Assembly: GCA_020024855.1 (NCBI GenBank)
Contig: JAHHTB010000045.1
Coordinates: 1-12,908, forward strand
Source of the DNA: Fusobacterium sp.
GTDB taxonomy: Bacteria > Fusobacteriota > Fusobacteriia > Fusobacteriales > Fusobacteriaceae
Direction of reading: 5' to 3'
Length of the DNA stretch: 12,908 bases
Position numbers and translations under genes: made by a program. Under the pieces are notes generated by a model that was not told the origin of the DNA, made no database searches, and was given only the letters and a program-made list of their open reading frames with translations. Of this stretch, positions 1 through 7,226 are shown in pieces; positions within the stretch are counted from its first letter, which is position 1; every line of letters begins with the position of its first letter.

Positions 1-95
1 AAACAATAAGATGGTATTTAGATAATCAAGAGTGGATGGAAAATGTAACAAGTGGAGATTATCAAAAATATTATGAAAAGATGTATAAAAAGTAA
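1..95 (+). CDS. rmlB: dTDP-glucose 4,6-dehydratase, C-terminal fragment (5' part outside window)
   Basis: The frame starting at base 3 is open for 30 codons up to a TAA at 93-95. It contains WYLDNQEW followed by SGDYQKYYEKMY, which is the characteristic C-terminal end of RmlB/RfbB. This NAD-dependent short-chain dehydrogenase/reductase enzyme converts dTDP-glucose to dTDP-4-keto-6-deoxyglucose in the cytoplasm, the second step towards dTDP-rhamnose and related sugars. The Rossmann fold and catalytic residues lie outside the window, so the family call rests only on the tail, but the tail is distinctive. The gene is on the same strand as corA and ends 70 nt before it. No GC-rich terminator is visible in that gap, so some read-through into corA is possible. 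It implies a surface-polysaccharide or nucleotide-sugar gene cluster to the left. Confidence 0.85.
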   Translation, partial: TIRWYLDNQEWMENVTSGDYQKYYEKMYKK

Positions 96-165
96 TAAAG
101 TTTAACCTTTTATTAATAAAAAAAGTCAAAATATACAAGAAGATTATTAATAAAGGAGATTTAAT

Positions 166-1230
166 ATGAAAGAAAATTCATATACAAAAAAGAAAGTAGG
201 ACTTCCTCCTGGCACAATCTTATACACAGGAAACAAAATAGATAAAGAAGTTAGTATGGAATTATATTCTTTTGATGGAGATAAAATATCTAAAAAAAAG
301 ATAGAAAAAGATGAAAGATTAACTTTTTTAAATCAAAAAGGAAAATTAAATTGGTTAAATATAGATGGTTTACATGATGTTAAACTTATTAATAAAATAG
401 GTGAAGAGTTAAATATAAGTCCCCTTGTTCTTGAAGACTTAGTGAATATAAATCAGAGGGTAAAAATAGAAGTATGGGAAAATTATATTTTTATCGTTTT
501 AAAATTAGCAGAGTTTAATTCAAGAAATAAAAAAATAGAATGTAAACAGATATCTTTTATTTTAGGAGAGAATTATCTTTTAACAATTCAAGAAGGAGAT
601 AATAAAATCTTAGATGCTTTAAGAAAAAGAATAGAATTACCTAATTCTAAGATATTTAATAGAGGAATAGGGTATTTAGCTTATGCTATGATGGATATAA
701 TAGTAGATAATTATTTTGTTATCTTAGATTTTTTAGAAGAGAGAATAGATAATCTTGAAAGAAAAATTTTAAATGAATTTTCAGATAAACTTGCAGAAAA
801 AATATTAAAATTAAAATCAGAGTTATCTTATTTAAAAAAGGGGATATATCCTATAAGAGAGATAAGTGCAAAATTTCAAAGTGAAGATGTAATTTTATAT
901 TTTGGTGTTAAGAATAAGATGTATCTTTCAGATTTACATGACCATGGAATAACAATATGTGATATTTTAGAAACAATGACCTCAAGAACATCAGAGCTTT
1001 TTCAACTTTATTATTCTATTTTAAGTAATGATATGAACAAAGTTATGAAAGTATTAGCAATAATTTCAACAATATTTATGCCTCTAAGTTTTTTAGCAGG
1101 GCTTTATGGAATGAATTTTAAAAATATGCCTGAACTTAATTATCAATATGGATATTTTATTCTTCTAGGTGTAATGGCTATTCTTGTAGTTGGAATGTTT
1201 ATAATATTTAAAAAGAAAAAATGGCTATAA
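166..1230 (+). CDS. corA: CorA family magnesium/cobalt transporter
   Basis: This 354-residue protein is a CorA-type divalent cation channel, expected to form a pentamer in the cytoplasmic membrane and admit Mg2+ (also Co2+/Ni2+). The first ~285 residues are the soluble cytoplasmic part: an alpha/beta region to about 150, then long charged helices at about 180-290. Two membrane helices close the protein, about 292-312 and 329-348. The signature YGMNF at 314-318, just after TM1, is the selectivity-filter GMN motif, and the following MPEL supplies the acidic loop. A basic tail (KKKKWL) ends the protein. The ATG at 166 is preceded by AAAGGAG at 152-158, a good ribosome site. The gene converges with the two-component pair and ends in a hairpin shared with it. 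Length and motif order are normal for the family; actual ion preference cannot be read from sequence. Confidence 0.93.
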   Translation: MKENSYTKKKVGLPPGTILYTGNKIDKEVSMELYSFDGDKISKKKIEKDERLTFLNQKGKLNWLNIDGLHDVKLINKIGEELNISPLVLEDLVNINQRVKIEVWENYIFIVLKLAEFNSRNKKIECKQISFILGENYLLTIQEGDNKILDALRKRIELPNSKIFNRGIGYLAYAMMDIIVDNYFVILDFLEERIDNLERKILNEFSDKLAEKILKLKSELSYLKKGIYPIREISAKFQSEDVILYFGVKNKMYLSDLHDHGITICDILETMTSRTSELFQLYYSILSNDMNKVMKVLAIISTIFMPLSFLAGLYGMNFKNMPELNYQYGYFILLGVMAILVVGMFIIFKKKKWL

Positions 1231-1263
1231 AAAATCAGGAGTATTAAACCCCTGATTTTTTTT
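1229..1263. terminator. Bidirectional rho-independent terminator between corA and the histidine kinase
   Basis: An 11-bp perfect stem is formed by 1229-1239 and 1251-1261, with a TCAGG/CCTGA core, A/T ends and an 11-nt loop. A T8 run (1256-1263) serves the plus strand and an A6 run (1229-1234) serves the minus strand, so it can stop both converging transcripts. It overlaps the corA stop codon on one side. On the other it includes the last codons of the kinase gene, whose stop codon (1244-1246) lies in the loop. Confidence 0.88.
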
Positions 1264-2863
1264 CATCAAGTTGAAGAGTGAAATAAAATTTTACAGAATT
1301 TTCTAAATTAATAATTCCATATTTGCTATTATGAGCTTTTAAAATATTAGAAACAATATATAAACCAAGTCCTCTTTGATAGTTATTACTTGTAGTATAA
1401 AATTTATTCCAAATTTTTGGAAGTTCACTTTCAGAAATATTTTTTCCATCATTTGAAATAGAAATGCAAACCCTATTATTTTCTATTTCTTCAATTTTTA
1501 TTATAATTTCACTCTTAGCATAGTTATATCCATTTTTTAAAAGATTAAAGATAACCTGTTCAATTTTTTCTCTATCACCTATAACAAAAATCTCTCTTTC
1601 ATCATTGAAGATAATCTTCTTTTCAGAAAGTTCTTTTTGATAAATGTATAGTCCTAATTTTATAACAGGGATAATATCAAATCTTTTTAAAATAAGAGAA
1701 TCTTTCACATCAATATTTTTTTCAAGGAGAAGAGTTTCCTCTGAAAGTCTTAGAAGTCTTTTAGCTTCTAAAATAATAATTTCAAAATCTTCATCATTTT
1801 TATATTTATCTTGCATAAGTTCTGTAAATCCCATAATAAGAGAAAGAGGAGTTTTGATTTCATGCATAAAACTCATGATTTTTTCTTCTAATTCTTCTTT
1901 TTTTATGATATTTTTTTCAGCTTCATCTCTGTATAGCTTAATAATATCTTCCAAACGATATGCCATTTCATCTATTTTAAAGTAAAGTTCTCCAATCTCA
2001 TCATTTTTAGTATATTCAATATCATTTTTAAAATTTAGTTTTGAAATTCTTTCAGTAACTTTTGAAAGATATACAATAGGATTAATAATAAAATAATCTA
2101 AAAGCTGTCCTATAACAAGAGTTAAAAGTAAAAGAAAAATAGCTTTAAAATAAAAGTAAACCCTTAAAGTAGGGAAAACTGAACTTAAATTTTGATAAGA
2201 GTAATAGATAAAAATATTGTACCCATTTATATTTTTTTGAATAAGTTCTATTCCATAGTTTAAATTTTCTTGAAAATTTAATTTATTAAGCTCAGAAAAT
2301 TTAGAAAAAAATTCTACTAAATTACTAGATTGAGGAGAGAGATATCCTGAGTATGAAGTTGAAAAAACACTTCCCTTTATTGTGTATGTTTCTAAATTTT
2401 TCATAGATGCAAATTTATAGTCTTCATATACTCTATCTATTCCTTGAATAGAGATAGGTAGGTAATATTTATTTGCAAGAATATTTACTCCTATAAGTTT
2501 TATATGCTCTTTATCAGTAAGATAGAATTTTTTATCAGAATAAAGATTATTTAAAAAAGCATTAAGAAGTATAATTTTTTTTCCATCTTTAGTATCTAAA
2601 GAAAAATAATCAAAATCATTTATATTAACAATTTCGTTGTCTTTTATAATAAGGGCAAGACTACTAGTTGTATTTTGGAAATTTCTAAGTTTTTGAAAAT
2701 TTACTTTCCCTTGAGAAGTTATAAAGTCAATATTTGAAAGTTGTTTTTCTTTTTGCAGTTTAAAAAACTTTTCAAAGTAAAATTCCCCTGAAAGAAATTC
2801 AAGAGTAACTGTAGAAAGAAACATTAAAGTTAAAATTAAAAGAGTTTTTGGTTTTAGTTTCAA
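1244..2863 (-). CDS. Sensor histidine kinase with extracytoplasmic sensor and HAMP domain
   Basis: This 539-residue membrane sensor kinase is the partner of the adjacent OmpR-type regulator. Visible order: TM1 about 7-25; an extracytoplasmic sensor of about 210 residues with no domain I can name; TM2 about 237-257; HAMP about 258-308 with a helical continuation; then the kinase core. The H-box HEIKTPL places the phospho-accepting histidine at 334. The N-box (FNLLKN, 439-444), a G1-type NDGKNI (471-476), F-box IWNKFYTT (484-491) and G2 GLGLYIV (498-504) form the ATP-binding domain. All essential motifs are present, so it should be active. The start is TTG: the frame is closed two codons upstream, and the next ATG (residue 14) would cut into TM1. 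The TTG overlaps the regulator's TGA as TTGA. The stimulus is unknown; neighbours do not reveal targets. Confidence 0.92.
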   Translation of the reverse strand: MKLKPKTLLILTLMFLSTVTLEFLSGEFYFEKFFKLQKEKQLSNIDFITSQGKVNFQKLRNFQNTTSSLALIIKDNEIVNINDFDYFSLDTKDGKKIILLNAFLNNLYSDKKFYLTDKEHIKLIGVNILANKYYLPISIQGIDRVYEDYKFASMKNLETYTIKGSVFSTSYSGYLSPQSSNLVEFFSKFSELNKLNFQENLNYGIELIQKNINGYNIFIYYSYQNLSSVFPTLRVYFYFKAIFLLLLTLVIGQLLDYFIINPIVYLSKVTERISKLNFKNDIEYTKNDEIGELYFKIDEMAYRLEDIIKLYRDEAEKNIIKKEELEEKIMSFMHEIKTPLSLIMGFTELMQDKYKNDEDFEIIILEAKRLLRLSEETLLLEKNIDVKDSLILKRFDIIPVIKLGLYIYQKELSEKKIIFNDEREIFVIGDREKIEQVIFNLLKNGYNYAKSEIIIKIEEIENNRVCISISNDGKNISESELPKIWNKFYTTSNNYQRGLGLYIVSNILKAHNSKYGIINLENSVKFYFTLQLDEKKSGV

Positions 2864-3516
2864 CTTTCATTCACCTCAAATTTATATCCAACAAGTTTTA
2901 CAGTTTTAATAAATTTAGAATATTTTTTTAATCTTTGTCTTAATTTTTTTATGTGATTGTCAATAACTCTATCATTTCCAATAAAAGAATATCCCCAAAT
3001 AGAAGTTATAATTTGTTCTCTAGTAACAACAGAATTTTCATTGTTAATAAGGTACATAAGAATTTCTCTCTCTTTTGGGGGAAAATCACACTCTTCTCCA
3101 TCAATTAAAATTCTTTTTCCTTTTTCTTCTATCTCAAGTCCTTCATATTTTTTATTAGTTTTTATTTTTTGCATATATCTATTCACAATAGAGATAAGAA
3201 GTTGCTTTGGAAATGGTTTAGTTATATAGCCGTCAGCTCCAGCATCATAAGCAAGGATTTGACTTTTTTCATCAGAAAGAGCTGTGATAAAAATAATTGG
3301 AACTTGAGAGAATTTTCTAATCTCTTTTGTTAACTCTAAACCATTAAGTTTTGGCATCATAATATCTACAAGAAGAAGAGAATATTTATTTCCATTTCCA
3401 AGTTTTTCAAGAGCTTCTTCTCCATTACAAGCTTCATCAACTTCAATATTTTCTTGTTTTAGTATAGTAGTTATAAGTTTTCTCATATTTAAAGTATCTT
3501 CCACAAGTAAAATCAT
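2860..3516 (-). CDS. OmpR/PhoB-family response regulator
   Basis: This 218-residue DNA-binding response regulator acts in the cytoplasm after phosphotransfer from the neighbouring kinase. The receiver domain (1-~118) carries the acidic pair E6-D7, the phospho-acceptor D51 in LVDIMMP, the switch threonine T78, and K100 followed by proline in YITKPF. A short linker leads to a C-terminal winged helix (about 127-216) with the recognition-helix region NDRVIDNHIKKLRQRL and the terminal wing VKLVGYKFEV. All functional residues are intact and the length is typical. The ATG follows GGGAGGAA with appropriate spacing. It is the first gene of a two-gene operon and overlaps the kinase by 4 nt. The regulon cannot be deduced; autoregulation is common in such pairs but is not shown here. 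Confidence 0.95.
   Translation of the reverse strand: MILLVEDTLNMRKLITTILKQENIEVDEACNGEEALEKLGNGNKYSLLLVDIMMPKLNGLELTKEIRKFSQVPIIFITALSDEKSQILAYDAGADGYITKPFPKQLLISIVNRYMQKIKTNKKYEGLEIEEKGKRILIDGEECDFPPKEREILMYLINNENSVVTREQIITSIWGYSFIGNDRVIDNHIKKLRQRLKKYSKFIKTVKLVGYKFEVNES
2871..2877 (-). promoter_or_regulatory. Ribosome binding site supporting the TTG start of the kinase
   Basis: On the minus strand GAGGTGA lies 7 nt before the TTG at 2861-2863. It sits inside the last codons of the response regulator gene. Together with the TTGA stop/start overlap it supports TTG as the true start and suggests translational coupling of the two genes. Confidence 0.7.
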
Positions 3517-3544
3517 ATAATTCCTCCCTAAAAATTAAGCATAT

Positions 3545-3578
3545 ATTATATTATAGCTTAAAAGTTTAATAAATAAAA
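3545..3578 (-). promoter_or_regulatory. Putative promoter of the two-component operon
   Basis: The minus strand has two overlapping TATAAT hexamers (3550-3555 and 3545-3550) about 30-40 nt before the regulator ATG. The -35 region is T-rich and poor (TTTATT-like near 3568-3573). It lies immediately downstream of the fbp terminator, so the pair is probably an independent transcription unit. The -10 is convincing only by sequence match in a very AT-rich background. Confidence 0.4.
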
Positions 3579-3636
3579 GAAAAGCTATTATAAATTAAAA
3601 ATTTCTTTGAATAGAAAATTTTTTATAATAGCTTTT
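3572..3636 (-). terminator. Rho-independent terminator downstream of fbp
   Basis: Bases 3580-3594 and 3622-3636 form a 15-bp perfect inverted repeat (core AGCTATTATAAA). The interior is A/T-rich and can pair further but imperfectly. On the minus strand it starts 8 nt after the fbp stop codon and is followed by a T-rich stretch (CTTTTATTT-like, 3571-3579). The stem is AT-rich but long. Confidence 0.72.
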
Positions 3637-3643
3637 GAAAAAT

Positions 3644-5590
3644 TTAATGTTTTTCTTTTATGAAACCTCTTTTATAAGCTTCAAGAAGATCATAAAGGTC
3701 TTCTATTTGTGTTTCAAGTTTTTTACCAATATCAGTATCTTTTACTCTCTTTCTCTCTAAAACTCTTTTTATTATTCTTGTGGATGAATGAATATCTACA
3801 CAGTTTTCAATAGCATTTTTTACATTTTGAAAAGGTTCATGTGAAACAAGTTTCATACCATAAGAGTTATATATTAAAGTATAACCAGCAAGCCCTGTTT
3901 CAGATTGATATGCTTTTGAAAATCCACCATCAATAACTATAAGTTTTCCTTTAGCTTTAATAGGATTTTCACCGTTTTTTTCTTTTACTGGAACATGTCC
4001 ATTTATAATATGAGAAATTTCAGGATTAAGATCAAATTCTACAAATATTTTATTTATGAAATCAACATCTTCATAGAAAGAGTAATAAGGATTTTTAACC
4101 TCTTTATGAAGAGTTTTATCAGTAGTAAAATACCTTTCAAAAGTTTTCATTGCATCTTTTCCAAATAGTGGAGAGTTTGGTCCACACCATAGATACCACA
4201 TGAAATCAATGGCTCTTTCTTTTCGTTCAGGGTCTGTTTTATTAAAATACCCCTCTCTACATACTCTATCAAGTTCTTCAAGATATTTTTTTCCTGAAAG
4301 AGTTTTACCACAAATAGTAACTTTTGTAAATTCTTGATTTTTATTTATAGGAATACATCCATGGAAAAGAAGATTTGAATTATATTTTAAAAACATACTA
4401 CCTTTAGAGAAAAGAAATTTAACATGCTTTTGAAGTTTTTCACTATTAACAAAACTTTTTTTAAGTTTTTCAATAATTTCTTTTTCTTCTGTAGTAAGTT
4501 CAAGAGGATTTTCTTTGTTAATAGTTGGAAAATTTTTATCAGTTAGGGGATAAGCAGTTCCATTTATACTAACAGTTCCCTTTTCTAAGTCAATTTTATC
4601 TAGTAAAATCCTATCTTCCATTTTGAAAAGAGGATTATTTTTAATAATTTCAGCTTCAACTTTAAATTGAATTATTGTTATTGCTTTATGAATTTTACTC
4701 ATAAGCAATATATTTTTTTTATTTCTACATTCTTTTGGTATAAATTGAGTACATTCATCATCAGCATATGTATCCATAGCAAAGGTTGCTAATGGAAGAA
4801 GATTAATTCCATAAATATCTTCTAATATATCAGTGTTAGAATATCTACTACAAATTCTAACCACATTTGCAATAGCTCCTTTATGTCCAGCAGCAGCATT
4901 CATCCATAGAATATCATGATTTCCCCATTGAATATCAACATTGTGATAGTTCATAAGTCTATCCATAATTTTATGAGGAGCAGGACCTCTATCATATATA
5001 TCTCCTACTATATGAAGAACATCAATAGTTAGTCTTTGAATAAGTTCTGATATTGCAATTATAAATTCTTTTGCTCTATCAAGTTCAATAATTGTATTTA
5101 TAATATTTTTAACATACTCTTTTTTATTATATGAAAAATCTTTTTCATGTAACAATTCTTGAATAATATATGAAAAATCTTCAGGTAAGGCTTTTCTTAC
5201 TTTTGATGCAGTATATTTTGAACTAACAACCTTACATACTTCAACAAGACGAAGGATTGTAACTCTGTACCAGCTATCCATATCAATTCCAAGTTCTTGA
5301 ATGAAGTTTATTTTTTCCTCAGGATAATATATAACTGTTGCAAGTTGTTTTTTGAAATTTTCTTCAAGTGTATCTCCAAAAATATCATCAATTTTATCTT
5401 TTATAACTCCTGAACCATTTTTAAGAACATGGTTAAAAGCTTGATATTCTCCATGAATATCAGTTAAAAAATGTTCTGTTCCTTTAGGAAGATTAAGAAT
5501 TGCTTTTAAATTTATGATTTCACGAGTTGTAGCTCCAATAGTGGGAAATGATTCAGATAAAAGTTTTAAAAACTTTAATTTATCATCCAT
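3644..5590 (-). CDS. fbp: Class III fructose-1,6-bisphosphatase
   Basis: This 648-residue enzyme hydrolyses fructose 1,6-bisphosphate to fructose 6-phosphate, the irreversible gluconeogenic step. It belongs to the Firmicutes-type (class III) family, unrelated to E. coli Fbp. The calcineurin-like metallophosphoesterase motifs are present: TDIHGEY (D44, H46), GDIYDRGP (196-203), WGNHD (222-226), LFHGCIP (H410) and NGHVPV (530-535), followed by VIDGGFSKAYQ. Length matches the family (about 640-670). I place the start at 5590 and not at the upstream ATG at 5608, because GGAGG (5597-5601) lies 6 nt before it and would otherwise be coding. The longer form would add only six residues (MKWRKK). The gene is monocistronic, with an extended -10 promoter upstream and a hairpin terminator downstream. 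Class III enzymes are usually Mn2+-dependent and allosterically controlled; no operator is visible here. Confidence 0.95.
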   Translation of the reverse strand: MDDKLKFLKLLSESFPTIGATTREIINLKAILNLPKGTEHFLTDIHGEYQAFNHVLKNGSGVIKDKIDDIFGDTLEENFKKQLATVIYYPEEKINFIQELGIDMDSWYRVTILRLVEVCKVVSSKYTASKVRKALPEDFSYIIQELLHEKDFSYNKKEYVKNIINTIIELDRAKEFIIAISELIQRLTIDVLHIVGDIYDRGPAPHKIMDRLMNYHNVDIQWGNHDILWMNAAAGHKGAIANVVRICSRYSNTDILEDIYGINLLPLATFAMDTYADDECTQFIPKECRNKKNILLMSKIHKAITIIQFKVEAEIIKNNPLFKMEDRILLDKIDLEKGTVSINGTAYPLTDKNFPTINKENPLELTTEEKEIIEKLKKSFVNSEKLQKHVKFLFSKGSMFLKYNSNLLFHGCIPINKNQEFTKVTICGKTLSGKKYLEELDRVCREGYFNKTDPERKERAIDFMWYLWCGPNSPLFGKDAMKTFERYFTTDKTLHKEVKNPYYSFYEDVDFINKIFVEFDLNPEISHIINGHVPVKEKNGENPIKAKGKLIVIDGGFSKAYQSETGLAGYTLIYNSYGMKLVSHEPFQNVKNAIENCVDIHSSTRIIKRVLERKRVKDTDIGKKLETQIEDLYDLLEAYKRGFIKEKH

Positions 5591-5596
5591 TTTTTT

Positions 5597-5601
5597 CCTC
5601 C
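5597..5601 (-). promoter_or_regulatory. Shine-Dalgarno site that decides the fbp start
   Basis: GGAGG on the minus strand is followed by six A residues and then the ATG at 5588-5590. This is ideal spacing for that ATG. The alternative ATG at 5606-5608 would make the site coding (W3-R4) and has no comparable site upstream of itself. Confidence 0.75.
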
Positions 5602-5636
5602 ATTTCATAAATAATACTTTTATTTAACATTATTAA

Positions 5637-5645
5637 ATTATATCA
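5637..5645 (-). promoter_or_regulatory. Extended -10 promoter of fbp
   Basis: The minus strand reads TGATATAAT, a TGn extension joined to a perfect -10 hexamer (5637-5642). No good -35 is seen at 16-18 nt upstream, which is tolerated by extended -10 promoters. The expected transcript start is near 5630, giving a leader of about 40 nt before the ATG at 5590. Confidence 0.5.
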
Positions 5646-5738
5646 CAGAAACAATAAAATACATAACTCTTTTTAAAATATTGTAATAGAATTAAAAATT
5701 CAAGAGAAATAAAAAGCATTTAATTTTTAATACAAAAT

Positions 5739-5772
5739 AAAAAAGCAGAGAAATTTTAAATCTCTCTGCTTT
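5739..5772 (-). terminator. Rho-independent terminator at the end of the gatB operon
   Basis: Bases 5742-5751 and 5763-5772 form a 10-bp perfect stem (AAAGCAGAGA with TCTCTGCTTT) around an 11-nt loop. On the minus strand this is 14 nt after the gatB stop codon and runs into a T6 tract followed by ATTTT. It is the clearest terminator on this strand and closes the eight-gene operon. Confidence 0.88.
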
Positions 5773-5786
5773 CAAATTTTAAGAAA

Positions 5787-7226
5787 TTATCCTAATTTTT
5801 TAATCATTAGTTCAGTAACCATTTGAGGATTTGCTTTTCCTTTAGAAAGTTTCATAGCTTGACCAATAAGCCCTTTTAATACTCTTGGTTTTCTTCCCTC
5901 ATCTGAATTTTTATAATCTTCAATTAGTTTTGGATTGTTTGCTAAAACTTCATCAACTAAAGATTCAATAGCACCATCATCAGCAACCTGTGCCATTTTT
6001 TCTTCGTTAACTATAACTTCAGGACTTCTTTCATCAGTTAATTTCATTTCAAAAAGAGTTTTTGCAATTTTTGAAGAAATAACATTTGTATCAATAAGTT
6101 TTATAATTTTTCCTAAATCTTCAGAAGAAATAGCAAAATCTTTTATTTCAATATTGTTGTGTTTTAATTGTTTTAAAACTTCAGTCATTATCCAGTTAGA
6201 ACTTGATTTTGGATTTCCTGATGCCTTTGCAGTATTTTCAAAATAGTCAGCAAGTTCAATATCTTCACAAAGAATATGAGCATCATATTCAGGAATTTGA
6301 TAGTCATTTATAAATCTAGTTACTTTATCTGTTATTGATTCAGGCATAGTTTCTTTAATAGATTCTATTTCTTCATCAGTTATAATTAAAGTAAGAAGAT
6401 CAGGCTCGTGGAAATATCTATAATCCATAGCCTCCTCTTTACTTCTCATAACTCTTGTAACCTGAGCATCATCGTCCCAAAGTCTAGTTTCTTGATCTAT
6501 CTTTCCACCTTTTTCAATAGTTTCAATCTGTCTATTTACTTCGTAGTCTATTGCTCTTGCAACGGCTTTAAATGAGTTAAGGTTTTTAACTTCAACTCTA
6601 GTTCCAAAAGGCTCTCCCTTGTGGTGAACAGATATGTTAGCATCACATCTTAAAGAACCAAGTTCCATAGAAACATCACTAACACCTGTATATTTTATAG
6701 TATTTTTTAAAAGAGTAAGATATTCATAAGCCTCTTCAGAAGTTCTCATATCAGGTTCAGAAATAATTTCTACTAGAGGGATAGAAGCTCTATTGTAGTT
6801 AAGATAAGATTCATTAACTCCATGAACAGATTTACCTGTATCCTCTTCTATTTGTATTTTTGTAATTCCCACTTTTTTAGCTTTTCCATTTACATTTATT
6901 TCTAAGAATCCTTTTCCAGCATAAGAATTTTCAAATTGAGTTATTTGATAGTTCTTTGGAGCATCAGGATAGAAATAGTTCTTTCTATCAAAATGGCTTT
7001 CATTGTTTATATTACAATTTAAAGCAAGGGCAGCTTTCACTGCATATTCTACAACTTTTTTATTTAATTTTGGAAGAGCTCCAGGGTGTCCTAAACAAAT
7101 TGGACAAGTATGAGTGTTAGAATCGTCATTATCATAGTCAGCACTACAACCACACCATACTTTTGTTCCTGTTTTTAATTGGAGATGGACTTCAAGTCCT
7201 ATTACTGATTCCCATTCTTTTATCAT
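5787..7226 (-). CDS. gatB: Aspartyl/glutamyl-tRNA amidotransferase subunit B
   Basis: This 479-residue GatB kinase/tRNA-binding subunit of GatCAB phosphorylates the side chain of Glu or Asp mischarged on tRNAGln or tRNAAsn. It then transfers ammonia delivered from GatA. The N-terminal cradle domain begins with GLEVHLQL (E12, H14 of the metal/ATP site), then a cysteine set C25, C27, C41, C44 (CGC and CPIC) typical of zinc-binding GatB proteins. FYPDAPKNYQITQ and EIISEPDMR follow as conserved signatures. The C-terminal helical plus YqeY-like tail domain (about 330-477) recognises the tRNA elbow. Length is normal. Its ATG overlaps the gatA stop by one base (TAATG), with GGAG inside the end of gatA, so it is probably translationally coupled. 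It is the last gene of the operon. Confidence 0.97.
   Translation of the reverse strand: MIKEWESVIGLEVHLQLKTGTKVWCGCSADYDNDDSNTHTCPICLGHPGALPKLNKKVVEYAVKAALALNCNINNESHFDRKNYFYPDAPKNYQITQFENSYAGKGFLEINVNGKAKKVGITKIQIEEDTGKSVHGVNESYLNYNRASIPLVEIISEPDMRTSEEAYEYLTLLKNTIKYTGVSDVSMELGSLRCDANISVHHKGEPFGTRVEVKNLNSFKAVARAIDYEVNRQIETIEKGGKIDQETRLWDDDAQVTRVMRSKEEAMDYRYFHEPDLLTLIITDEEIESIKETMPESITDKVTRFINDYQIPEYDAHILCEDIELADYFENTAKASGNPKSSSNWIMTEVLKQLKHNNIEIKDFAISSEDLGKIIKLIDTNVISSKIAKTLFEMKLTDERSPEVIVNEEKMAQVADDGAIESLVDEVLANNPKLIEDYKNSDEGRKPRVLKGLIGQAMKLSKGKANPQMVTELMIKKLG

Noticed and set aside
108..121. Perfect 14-nt palindrome (TTTTATTAATAAAA) between rmlB and corA
   Set aside because: Only A and T, no loop and no stable stem; such palindromes are expected in this AT-rich background. 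Not called as a terminator or operator.
109..137. Possible corA promoter (TATACA near 132-137)
   Set aside because: The matching -35 is TTTATT and the -10 is weak; not distinguishable from background. corA may also be reached by read-through from rmlB.
1644..1985. Plus-strand open frame opposite the kinase gene, and similar ones opposite the regulator, gatB, gatA, gatC, maf and the membrane-protein gene
   Set aside because: All lie antisense to well-supported genes, are Ser/Phe/Ile-rich as expected from the complement of Lys/Glu/Asn-rich proteins, and contain no domain motifs.
5691..5731. Inverted repeat ATTAAAAATT / AATTTTTAAT with a 21-nt loop upstream of fbp
   Set aside because: Pure A/T, long loop, weak pairing and no position clearly tied to promoter or terminator function.
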